Below are positions 32,172 to 40,240 of a DNA stretch of 64,000 nt, in pieces. A program made the translations under genes and the position numbers. The stretch's first letter is position 1. Each line of letters begins with the position of its first letter. Source of the stretch: UBA9655 sp963704475 (GTDB lineage Bacteria > Pseudomonadota > Alphaproteobacteria > UBA9655); NCBI GenBank assembly GCA_963704475.1, contig OY969900.1, forward strand, positions 930,001 through 994,000, read 5' to 3'. Below the pieces are notes generated by a model. It was not told the DNA's origin. It made no database searches and was given only the letters and a program-made list of their open reading frames with translations.

Positions 32172-33074
32172 TTAAGAAACATCAAAGTTACGTTTGCTGT
32201 CCGCAAGCACTGCCTCAATAACCCGTTTAGAGTTTTCTATCTCAAGGGGATTGGTGCCTGATAATCCTGCGCAGACGATCAAGGCTTTCCAGAGGGCCCA
32301 GCCTTGAGCGCGCGCCCAGGTGTCTCTATCAAGAGGAAGAGCTGCGCGGAATGTGTCTCGGCTTTCTCCTTTAAATAAAGTCCAGGCAATCACCAGATCG
32401 CACGCAGGATCCCCGACGCCCATGCCACCGAAATCAATGACGGCACTCAACCGCCCCTTGTCGACCAATAAGTTTCCAACAGCCACATCCCCATGGATCC
32501 AAACGGGGGGTGCTTGCCAGGTAGTCGAGAGAACTACATTCCATAGAGACGTCACGGCCGCAACATCGATCTTATCGTGTAGAATCTCAATCGCGCGTCG
32601 TGTTTGAGCATCATAGACAGCAATCTCTGCTCCACGATAGAAATTGTGTGGTCCTCCTATCGGTGCGCCTGTGGTGTCACATCGCTGGAGGGCTTTCAAA
32701 AATTCAGCCAAGTCAGTTGCAAATTGGCTCAAATCAGTGATGCGCTCAATTGCAGCCGTCTCTCCCTCAATCCAGCGATAAATGGACCATTGCCATGGAT
32801 ACCCCTCTCCCGGCTCTCCCATCGCCAAAGGAACGGGGATCGGAAGTGGCAGGAGCGGCGCCAATTTTGGCAACCAGAATTGCTCCTTCTCTACCTTTGA
32901 TGTATAGCATTCTGCGCTGGGAAGACGCACCGACATGTCTTCTCCTAGATGAAACGTTCTGTTGTCCCACCCTCCAACAGCGACGGGCCTGATGGGAAGA
33001 TCCGCCCATTGGGGAAATTGCGTGGCGATCAGCCGATGTACAAGAGAGGCATTGATAGGACAATTGCCCGTCAT
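32172..33074 (-). CDS. Aminoglycoside phosphotransferase (APH) family kinase
   Basis: A 300-residue APH-fold kinase. The catalytic loop is WIHGDVAVGNLLVDKG (Brenner HGD-x4-N) and the metal site is VIDFGGMGVGDPACDL. The N-terminal nucleotide lobe has VAVGGWDNRTFHLGEDMSVRLP. It resembles APH(2'')/choline-kinase-like enzymes that inactivate aminoglycosides or related small molecules. The start ATG overlaps the NUDIX stop (ATGA); longer frames have no binding site. Its G+C content looks higher than its neighbours, suggesting acquisition. Confidence 0.88.
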   Translation of the reverse strand: MTGNCPINASLVHRLIATQFPQWADLPIRPVAVGGWDNRTFHLGEDMSVRLPSAECYTSKVEKEQFWLPKLAPLLPLPIPVPLAMGEPGEGYPWQWSIYRWIEGETAAIERITDLSQFATDLAEFLKALQRCDTTGAPIGGPHNFYRGAEIAVYDAQTRRAIEILHDKIDVAAVTSLWNVVLSTTWQAPPVWIHGDVAVGNLLVDKGRLSAVIDFGGMGVGDPACDLVIAWTLFKGESRDTFRAALPLDRDTWARAQGWALWKALIVCAGLSGTNPLEIENSKRVIEAVLADSKRNFDVS

Positions 33075-33559
33075 TGTTCGGGTTCCTTGTCGGCCTCTAC
33101 CATCACGCTCTGAAAGACATTGTTTTCTGGGGATTTTAACCACTCTGGAAGGAGTGTTTTTAAAGGCTCTGGGCGGAAATCAATTGAGTCAATCTCGCAA
33201 AGAGGGACCCATATCAGCTCAATATGATCTTCTGGACAGGCTAAGGGGTTTTGAGTTTTTAAAACGTCCGATTCGATTTCAAACAAGAAATTGTATTCGT
33301 GGCTATGGCAGATGCTGTTATGACCAGGCTCAAAGCTATATTCAAGGCACCCCAGGAACCTCTTAATCGTGCAGGGGGTCCCGCTTTCTTCAAGAAGCTC
33401 TCGCAGGACTGCCTCTTCCGCACTTTCTCCGTGCTCAATATGACCTCCGGGAAGAAAATAGAAATTGATGAGAAGATCACGGGTTTTGCAAAGCAAAAGA
33501 TGCTCTTGATCTACAATAACCGCCCGAGAGAGAACGTGTATCTTGTCTTTAGTGCTCAT
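33071..33559 (-). CDS. NUDIX hydrolase
   Basis: A 162-residue NUDIX enzyme with the box GGHIEHGESAEEAVLRELLEESG. The DHIELIWVPLCEID segment is typical of the MutT/8-oxo-dGTP or ADP-sugar type. Its ATG overlaps the ABC-F stop and its stop overlaps the APH start (both ATGA), so it is embedded in the resistance-type operon. Substrate unknown. Confidence 0.88.
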   Translation of the reverse strand: MSTKDKIHVLSRAVIVDQEHLLLCKTRDLLINFYFLPGGHIEHGESAEEAVLRELLEESGTPCTIKRFLGCLEYSFEPGHNSICHSHEYNFLFEIESDVLKTQNPLACPEDHIELIWVPLCEIDSIDFRPEPLKTLLPEWLKSPENNVFQSVMVEADKEPEQ

Positions 33560-34992
33560 ATTGACCTACTCATTTTCAGCGTGTTCTCTTCTATATCATA
33601 AAACACGTTGACGTTAATGGCTTTCAAAAAATCCTCATCATGAGAGATGACGATCATGGCTCCCGGATACGCCATGAGGACTTGGATCACATGCTCCCGT
33701 GTTTCGAGATCCAGGTTATTGGTGATCTCATCCAAAATCAACAGCTTCGGCGTTTTGGCTGCAATCTGTGCTAAAGAAAGGCGTGCTTTTTCTCCCCCCG
33801 AGAGGGTGCTGACAAGAGCATTCACTTCCTCATTTTTACGAAACAAAAAGTCATTCAGATGCCGCCTGATATCCGCATGAGGCCAAGTGGGGACTAAATT
33901 GTGGAGTGTTTCTAAGAGCGTCTTGTGAGGATTAAGAGTGCTGTAGTGCTGATCCAAATACCCAATGTCTGCAGGGGTTGGGACACGCCACTCCCCAGAC
34001 TTTATAACGGTTAGGTCTCCTAAAATGGCTCTTAAAAGCGTTGTTTTGCCAGAGCCATTGTCACCTCTTAAGGCCAGATGCTCCTGAGCCCCCACGGACA
34101 TATTGATGTCTTGAAGAATGGGGGTGCTATAGCCACAAGCCCCCTCTTGTATAGAAATAAGGTTTTTCGAACGGACATCAGGCGTTGCAAGAGAAAACGT
34201 AGGCTTCAGAATTTCAGGCAAACGGAGCTCTGATAAGCTCTGGATCAAATCTTGTTTTTTCGACTCAATGGCGGCTTTCTTACGGCCCGATGTTTCCACA
34301 GCGCGGCGCGCTTTTTCATCAGAGACAATTGTAGGCCACTTTCTTTGTTTAATATGCTTCTCGCCTTTGGCTTTGCTTTTGGCCGCCCGCGTTTGCTCTT
34401 TCATTAACGCGTGGTGCGTCTCCTTTTTTTGGCGATCGAGGCGAAAGAGATCCTGTTCAAGAGAATTTCTCTTTATCCTGACCTCCCTTATGTAATCATC
34501 ATATTTCCCTGTGAAAACATGAATCCTCCCGTTCTCAATATGCCAGCACGTATCCACACACGTGCGAAGAAGCTCCAAATCATGGGAAACCATCAGGAGG
34601 GTTCCACGATAACTCCGCAGCAGGCGCATCAGCGCCTTGCGATTCCTTAAATCCAGATGATTGGTAGGTTCATCAAGCAGTAACACGTGAGGGTCAAGGG
34701 CAAGCGCTCGCGTCAGAGCTTCATTCAGGCGTTGCCCCCCACTTGAAGAGTCAAAGTCTTCAATGATTTGAGGGACATAACCAAAGACAAGGTCACCTGG
34801 AATACGCAGTTCTCCTTGGCTTGGCTCAATAAGGCCTTGCAGCATTTTAAGCAAGCTGGATTTTCCGCTGCCATTCTGACCAATAATAGCAATACGGTTG
34901 CCATCTTGTATGTGAGTGGTGAATCCCTCAAAACAAACTTTTTGAGGAAAAGACAATCCAATATTTTGGAAGGAAATAGGTTTATGACTCAT
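33556..34992 (-). CDS. ABC-F family ATPase (ribosome-acting)
   Basis: A 478-residue soluble duplicated ABC protein without membrane helices. First NBD: Walker A GQNGSGKSSLLKML, signature SSGGQRLNEALTRAL, Walker B VLLLDEPTNHLDL. Second NBD: GDNGSGKTTLLRAI, LSGGEKARLSLAQIA, LLILDEITNNLDL. Between them lies a basic linker (~170-260) rich in Lys/Arg/Gln, the P-site interaction motif region. ABC-F proteins clear antibiotics from, or unstall, ribosomes. The ATG at 34992 is preferred over the upstream GTG. First gene of the four-gene overlapping operon; its leader contains hairpins and a six-codon ORF. Confidence 0.92.
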   Translation of the reverse strand: MSHKPISFQNIGLSFPQKVCFEGFTTHIQDGNRIAIIGQNGSGKSSLLKMLQGLIEPSQGELRIPGDLVFGYVPQIIEDFDSSSGGQRLNEALTRALALDPHVLLLDEPTNHLDLRNRKALMRLLRSYRGTLLMVSHDLELLRTCVDTCWHIENGRIHVFTGKYDDYIREVRIKRNSLEQDLFRLDRQKKETHHALMKEQTRAAKSKAKGEKHIKQRKWPTIVSDEKARRAVETSGRKKAAIESKKQDLIQSLSELRLPEILKPTFSLATPDVRSKNLISIQEGACGYSTPILQDINMSVGAQEHLALRGDNGSGKTTLLRAILGDLTVIKSGEWRVPTPADIGYLDQHYSTLNPHKTLLETLHNLVPTWPHADIRRHLNDFLFRKNEEVNALVSTLSGGEKARLSLAQIAAKTPKLLILDEITNNLDLETREHVIQVLMAYPGAMIVISHDEDFLKAINVNVFYDIEENTLKMSRSI

Positions 34993-35235
34993 GGGCACTC
35001 TCTCGAAATTCAGGGCTTTTAAAAAGAAGCTTCAAAACCAAAAAACGGTTTCTAAGCTATGCCCTTACAGAAGGGCTATCGAGAGATGAGTTTCATGATA
35101 CGGTCAAACCTATGGTTGTGCTTAATTAAAAATAGGCCTTTTTTGAGGAAAAATCAAGAGTAGGAGAGAAGTGCTTATGATCAGTTCTCAAAAAAATTTA
35201 GAATTGATGAGCAAAACTCCACAGATAGAGATAAA
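34993..35235 (-). promoter_or_regulatory. Structured leader upstream of the ABC-F operon
   Basis: On the minus strand a six-codon ORF (ATG 35096, reads MKLISR, stop 35076) is followed by a GCCCTT-CTGT-AAGGGC hairpin (35061-35076). Next is an AAACC/GGTTT hairpin (35036-35052), then a GAAGCTTC palindrome with a T-run. Short ORF plus alternating hairpins before an ABC-F gene recalls ribosome-stalling attenuators of antibiotic-induced ABC-F genes. The ORF has no clear ribosome binding site. Inference. Confidence 0.35.
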
Positions 35236-35604
35236 TCACTTCTCCTGCTTCAACTCCTTCAGCTTTTGTAATCCCTGTTGAGACCACAAATCTCGATGAA
35301 AAGTCTCCCCTGAATGGACCATCTCGTTGAGAATGAGGAGCCCTTTAAACAACGTGGAAATTTCATTTTTCAGATCAGGATCTTTTTGGAAATCCTCGCC
35401 AAGAGGAAGCGAAAAAGTTTCCAATAATCCTGATTTTTCAACAAGCCCTCCAAGCATAATTAAAGACCTTGTTCTCTTACGTCTTAGTTCCTGGGAGGAG
35501 GTTTCTGAAGAACTCATGAGGCGATATTTTTTCCTCTCAGCTCGGGTGATGATTTGACTCAGGTGATGGATCCGTTTCTCGAGAGCTTGAAGCAACAAAA
35601 TCAC
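35236..35604 (-). CDS. TraD-like conjugal transfer remnant protein
   Basis: 122 residues with RKRTRSLIMLGGLVEKSGL, the core of the small TraD family of Ti-type and Rickettsia conjugative elements. The flanking Glu/Lys-rich helices fit a relaxosome accessory role. It overlaps the upstream ORF by 68 bases in another frame, as such tra pairs often do. No relaxase (TraA), coupling protein or T4SS is in the window, so this is probably the leftover of an integrated conjugative element. Confidence 0.55.
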   Translation of the reverse strand: MILLLQALEKRIHHLSQIITRAERKKYRLMSSSETSSQELRRKRTRSLIMLGGLVEKSGLLETFSLPLGEDFQKDPDLKNEISTLFKGLLILNEMVHSGETFHRDLWSQQGLQKLKELKQEK

Positions 35605-35977
35605 GAAAAGGATGCCCCGCTTCTGATGGGTCAGATATGTTTTTGTTCCGCCGTTCTTGCCCCCTGTCTTTTTGCCATTTTTCTTTTTGCATTTCTGAAG
35701 CTTTGCCCCACGCGTCTTTTAAAACGAACAATGCCAAATCTGGCACAAACGCTTTATCAAAAATCTTCTGGGTTTCTTTAAAGAAAAGAAGAGCCTGTTG
35801 AAATTGCAGTTTCTCTCGTTGCTTTTTAAGCTGATGGATCTTTTCTTCTGCGGTCACAAGTCTGTGGTCGATGTGAATCAGCTTGTTCTCCTCGTGTGAG
35901 GCTTTTGAATTCTCTCGATTTTCTGGAACAGGCTTTTGATTTGTTTGTTGATGTAGCGGTTTTATTTTTTCTCTCAT
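35537..35977 (-). CDS. Coiled-coil protein, possible TraC-like relaxosome component
   Basis: 146 residues, very hydrophilic. A central coiled-coil stretch (AEEKIHQLKKQREKLQFQQA, then LLFFKETQKIFDKAF) is followed by a charged C-terminus ending in a Ser/His/Pro-rich tail. The layout beside a TraD-like gene resembles TraC of Ti-type/Rickettsia elements, but direct similarity is weak. It starts near 35977 without a clear binding site. Confidence 0.4.
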   Translation of the reverse strand: MREKIKPLHQQTNQKPVPENRENSKASHEENKLIHIDHRLVTAEEKIHQLKKQREKLQFQQALLFFKETQKIFDKAFVPDLALFVLKDAWGKASEMQKEKWQKDRGQERRNKNISDPSEAGHPFRDFVASSSRETDPSPESNHHPS

Positions 35978-36244
35978 ACGAATTCACTCTTTGTTAAATT
36001 GCCTGGGTTGATTCCACGAGGCCTTTTTATACTTCATTTTAATACCATTGTTTATTTAAGTCAATAAAATTTGTATCTATTTTATCTTAAATGTTTTGAA
36101 CACTGTTGTTTTGATATTGAATTTGTGATAAGTATAAGACCGTCTTGGAGGACGCACCCTATGTCCGACAAGCGCGCTTATACCATTTACAAAAAATAAA
36201 TGATATAATATGCTGGTCTTCAGGAATAACAAGAAGGTCAGCAA

Positions 36245-36736
36245 ATGGCACGTCCCCTCCATCTCCCCCAGTACTTTGAGAAAGAAGATTTTAAGGCTCT
36301 ATACAAGACTCATGGCCAGAAGAAACAAGGGCTGAGGCTGCTGGCTCTCCGGTATATTCAGGAGGGTAAGAGCGTAAAAGAAACGGCCTCATTGCTTTTG
36401 AAAACGGAATACACGATTAGAGAGTGGATCCATTTATATGCGGAAGGAGGTATTGATAGCTTGCTATCAATTCGTCCAGGCAGAGGGCGGAACTCAAAGC
36501 TTTCTGCTCTTGATGAGGTTCAGCTCAAAGATGAGATTGCTGGCCTTACGGACTCTTTAAAAGGTGGGCGCTTAAGAGCCGAAGACATAAGGGGTCTTAT
36601 TCAATCGAAATTTAAAGTGGAGTACGGCCTATCAGGCATATATCCCCTGTTGCATCGATTAGGATATTCCTGGATTACAGCAAGGTCGGTTCACCCTAAG
36701 GCAGATAAAAATCTCCAAGATTCTTTTAAAAAATGA
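36245..36736 (+). CDS. IS630 transposase, N-terminal ORF (orfA)
   Basis: 163 residues: a winged-helix/HTH DNA-binding region (YIQEGKSVKETASLLLKTEY, TIREWIHLYAEGGIDSLL) and the GRGRNSKLS linker typical of IS630 transposases. The frame stops at TTTTAAAAAATGA, and the catalytic domain continues in the +1 frame without interruption (EFSSLVLEAIPEG leading into orfB). A programmed frameshift at the A6 run, or a simple inactivating indel, would explain this. No MITE copy is nearby, but the ends are shared. Confidence 0.85.
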   Translation: MARPLHLPQYFEKEDFKALYKTHGQKKQGLRLLALRYIQEGKSVKETASLLLKTEYTIREWIHLYAEGGIDSLLSIRPGRGRNSKLSALDEVQLKDEIAGLTDSLKGGRLRAEDIRGLIQSKFKVEYGLSGIYPLLHRLGYSWITARSVHPKADKNLQDSFKK

Positions 36737-37304
36737 GTTTAGCTCACTTGTTTTAGAAGCCATTCCAGAGGGGACCCCTTTGGATAAAGTGCAGGTTTGG
36801 TTCCAAGATGAAACCAGAATAGGACAACAGGGATCTTTGAGTCGCCTGTGGGCGCAAAAGGGCACAAGACCACGCGTTGTTAGGCAACAACAGTTTATGT
36901 ACCAATACATCTTTGGAGCTATTTGTCCTGAAGCGCAGACAGCAGCTGCCATTATTGCCCCAACTGCAAATGGAGAGGCGATGCAACTTCATTTGGAAGA
37001 AATATCTCTTCATATTCCGATCGGAAAGCATGGAGTAATCGTTATGGACCGAGCAGGTTGGCATATCAATCAGTTGCTTCGAATTCCAGAGAATATCAGC
37101 ATTCTTTATCTACCTCCTTATTCTCCTGAGTTAAATGCACAAGAGTCAGTTTGGAGGGTTCTTAAAGACAGATTCTTTAATAATCGAGTTTATCAATCAA
37201 CCGAAGAAATAGCAGATATTGCCTGTAACGCTTGGAATACATGGATAAAAAATCCAAATGAAATCGCGTCCCTTTGTCAGCGAAGCTGGGCTAAATTATG
37301 CTAA
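36735..37304 (+). CDS. IS630 transposase, catalytic ORF (orfB)
   Basis: The DDE_3 catalytic domain: first Asp in VWFQDETRIGQQG, second in GVIVMDRAGWH, then the IS630 signature YLPPYSPELNAQESVW with the final acidic residue. The ORF can start at TTG 36780, but the coding frame is open from 36735 back to the frameshift site, so it is normally made as a fusion with orfA. It appears intact otherwise. Confidence 0.88.
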   Translation, partial: EFSSLVLEAIPEGTPLDKVQVWFQDETRIGQQGSLSRLWAQKGTRPRVVRQQQFMYQYIFGAICPEAQTAAAIIAPTANGEAMQLHLEEISLHIPIGKHGVIVMDRAGWHINQLLRIPENISILYLPPYSPELNAQESVWRVLKDRFFNNRVYQSTEEIADIACNAWNTWIKNPNEIASLCQRSWAKLC

Positions 37305-37311
37305 CTATTTT

Positions 37312-38727
37312 TTATAAATGGTATAACTGTGCAACTCCCAGATTATTGAGTGCTATCGGAAGATTTTCTTTTGCAAGTTCGTTGCCTAGCTCTGCACTTT
37401 GAGTAAGCAAGGCGATAACCTCTCTTAAAAGAGGTATTCTTTCAGCTGGAAGGAGATTAATTGATGAATCTGCTAGCGCAACTCCCAGGTCATATTGCGC
37501 TAAAGGAAGATTTTTTTGTGCAAGGCCGTTGCCTAGCTCTGCACTTTGAGTAAGCAAGGCAGCAGCCTCTCTCAAAAGAGGAATTACTGCAGTTGGAGGA
37601 GCACTCTTTGATGAATTCCCTAGCACAGTTCCCAGTACAGCTTTTGTCTGAAGAAGATTTTTCTCGGCCTGTGCGTTCCCTAAAGCTGCAGCTTTAGCGA
37701 ACAAATCAACAGCCTCCCTTAAAAAAGGTATTCTTTCAGCTGAGGGGAGATTAATTGACGAATCTGCTAGGGCAACTCCCAAATTATTTTGCGCCATAAG
37801 AAATTTTTCTTTAGCGAGTACATGCCCTAATGCGTCAGCTTTAGTAAACAAACAAAGTACTTCTCTTAAAAGAGGTATACTTTTAGCTGAGGGCAGATTA
37901 ATTGATGAGGATTCTAGAGTAAATCCCAGATTACATTGCGCTATAGGAAGATTGTTTTTTGCAGATACATGTCCTAATTCTGCTGCTTTAGTGAACAAAC
38001 CAAGCACTTCTCTTAAAAGAGGTATACTTTCAGCTGGGGGCAGATCAATTGATGCGGCTGCTAGGGTAAATCCCAGAGTATATTGCGCTATAGGAAAATT
38101 TTCTTTAGCAAGTACATGTCCTGATGCGGCAGCTTCAGTGAGCAAACCAACAGTTTCTCTTAAAAGAGGAATTTTTTCAGCTGGAGACCAATCAGACGAG
38201 AACTGTGATAGTGCAAGTGCTAGATTATTTTGCGCATTAGGAAGGTTTGTGCGGGCAAGATTAGATCCTTGTTGCTGAAGGTACTGAAGAGAAAAGTAGT
38301 AATTGCGGAAAAGCTCAGCTATTGCTTGCCGAGACAAAGGATCTTGCTTGCTGCTCAATGGAGCATATTCTGCCCAAAACTGCGCACATTCTTTTCCACA
38401 TTCATCATCTGGCGAAGAAGGAGTTTCAGTGAGAGTGGCATTCCGAACGCGAGGCGTTTGTTGTAATTCTAACAAAAGGTCTAATAAAGGACGACGGGGA
38501 TCAAATTCAAGAGAATTAACTTGAATGCAGTTCCCCTTCCATATACTAGAGCTTGGTTGTGAAGGTTGTTCTGCAAAAGAAAGTCCACGCGGGCCATAAG
38601 TTGCTCTTCGACCATCATCAAATTCTAAATCAATGACCTTTATCGCCCCAAGAGAGCTTAAAGTTGTCAAAGATAAGGTGGTAGTGACCAGGAGCTGAAA
38701 AGTAAGCCTTTTAGCAACATATTGCAT
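37312..38727 (-). CDS. Secreted 49-residue-repeat protein (novel family, member 2; IS-truncated)
   Basis: 471 residues. A signal peptide (LTFQLLVTTTLSLTTLSSLGA) leads to an N-terminal domain shared with the protein at 24113-25777 (IDLEFDDGRRATYGPRGLSF, and SSPDDECGKECAQFWAEYAP). Six helical repeats follow of the form ERIPLLREVIALLTQSAELG then NxLAKENLPIAxNNLGVALxxSSINLxxA. Their period is 49 residues, slightly longer than in the paralogue and closer to Sel1. The last codons (YHL and stop) are read from the terminal inverted repeat of the IS630 element, so the original C-terminus is lost. Probably exported. AAGGTGTT upstream of the ATG is a weak binding site. Confidence 0.75.
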   Translation of the reverse strand: MQYVAKRLTFQLLVTTTLSLTTLSSLGAIKVIDLEFDDGRRATYGPRGLSFAEQPSQPSSSIWKGNCIQVNSLEFDPRRPLLDLLLELQQTPRVRNATLTETPSSPDDECGKECAQFWAEYAPLSSKQDPLSRQAIAELFRNYYFSLQYLQQQGSNLARTNLPNAQNNLALALSQFSSDWSPAEKIPLLRETVGLLTEAAASGHVLAKENFPIAQYTLGFTLAAASIDLPPAESIPLLREVLGLFTKAAELGHVSAKNNLPIAQCNLGFTLESSSINLPSAKSIPLLREVLCLFTKADALGHVLAKEKFLMAQNNLGVALADSSINLPSAERIPFLREAVDLFAKAAALGNAQAEKNLLQTKAVLGTVLGNSSKSAPPTAVIPLLREAAALLTQSAELGNGLAQKNLPLAQYDLGVALADSSINLLPAERIPLLREVIALLTQSAELGNELAKENLPIALNNLGVAQLYHL

Positions 38728-38905
38728 AATAACACCTTCTTTAAATTACATTTGTATTAAACAATAAAAAATAAAAAAATCAAGAAAAAATGTAAGCCCT
38801 GATTCTTACCACCCCATTAAAAATGCTGAGATAAATGCAAATAGAAAAGCAGAGAGAGCGCTTAACAAACTTCTTAATCGCTCTTGAAAATCTTTGATGC
38901 AATCC

Positions 38906-40240
38906 TTAAAAAACTGGCGCTCCACTTTCATCAAAAGCCACCAGAAGCTCTTTTGTCCTGGGGTGGTCTAATCCAAACGTATCAATGTGCGCTTTGAGAT
39001 ATTTCTGACGAATGTGCTCATCCTTGAGCTTTTGCCCTAAAAGAGACAGAGCGACATAAAGCTCGCTCACATCATCTATTTTCTTGCTTTTTAAAACATT
39101 TGAGTAAATTTCATCACTGGTGAGGTAGTGCTGCAGGGCTTTTTCAAAATCTTGATTAAGCTCATGGGCTCTTCCCATAGCAAAATAAGTACGGGCTTGG
39201 AGCCTCTGCTTTTTCTCCCCTTGGAAAAAATCATTGTAAAGCAAAAGGGCTTGTTGCAGATTTTGCAGCAACTTAGGAGAAATGTCTTGGTTCTTGATGG
39301 CAATGAGGCTCTTCAGCAGAAGAATATGAGACAATGACTTATTATTGCGACCTTGAAAGAAGGCATTTGTTGTGACTTCGCAGGTTTTCAGAACTTTCAA
39401 AGCCTCTGTTAATTTCCCCTGTTTGATTAAGGCAGTTGCTTTTTGAAGCAAAATACCGTGATAAATGGGAGGGCGCTCTGCACTTAAAGTTGGGTAGTCT
39501 TTTTCTTTATTCAAAATTTCTTCTGCTTCTTGAAACTTTCCCTTATCGACGAATACAAGGGCGAAAGCATAGATAAACGTGGAGCTGGAGACTAAAGACT
39601 TAGAATTTTGAAACATTTCTTCTGCTCGGGGAATCAAATCCTCTATTTTTTCCATCTCTCCACGCATATCATAATATTGCATAAGATTTGTGAGAGCGCA
39701 TAAAACCTCATTTTTATGTTCTCCAGGGTATGCTTCAGAAGCTTTAAAAAGAGATAAGCCTCCCTGCATATAGCGAATGGCGTCATCATAATGGGTAAAG
39801 ATCGCTGCAAGAAACCCTTTGTTGTACTTAAAAAGGGCTTCATAATAAGGAGGAAGAGTTACTCCTGCTTGAAGGTCTGCTTCAATATCCTCTTTAATTT
39901 TTTTTGCAGCTTCAAAATCTCTTGTCCCACTCATGAAACATTGAAACATGCAGGCTTCGAGTTGCAGCAAAGTGGAGCTTGAATATCCTATGTCTTTTGC
40001 ATTTTTACAAAGCTTCTGCGCCTGCAGCAAGTGAATGGGCTCTGAGTGATTTTCGTAGTAAACACTTCTGAGGGACCAGAAAAGACCTCTAACATAACTT
40101 TTGTCGCATCATCAATCAGCTTTCTCTTATCTTCCATAGGGATACTCTCCTGAATCAGCTGATGAATAAGGTCATGAAGGGAGAAAAAGTGAGAGGGTTC
40201 TGAGTCATTATCTTTCTTCACTGTTTTAATTTCAATTAAT
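38906..40240 (-). pseudogene. NB-ARC/TPR (STAND-type) protein, broken C-terminal part
   Basis: Two adjacent minus-strand frames join into one protein. The first (40240 to ~40065) reads SEPSHFFSLHDLIHQLIQES, the winged-helix end of an NB-ARC module. A one-base shift near 40065 then leads into YYENHSEPIHLLQAQKLCKNA and a ~370-residue TPR array (helices such as YEALFKYNKGFLAAIFTHYD, TYFAMGRAHELNQDFEKALQHY). The nucleotide-binding part is absent because an IS200-type element lies directly upstream. Eukaryotic-like STAND/TPR proteins are often host-interaction or defence proteins; this one is dead or reduced to a TPR fragment. Confidence 0.65.

Larger units (their letters stand above)
36178..37326 (+). 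mobile_element. IS630-family insertion sequence
   Basis: A ~1.15-kb element with ~21-bp terminal inverted repeats: TTATACCATTTACAAAAAATA at the left and the facing copy with T for C at the right. It carries a two-frame DDE transposase and sits at a TA target, as expected for IS630. The left junction cuts into a small start region (ATG 36161 behind GGAGG reads MSDKRA before the IS). The right junction truncates the secreted repeat gene. Confidence 0.88.
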
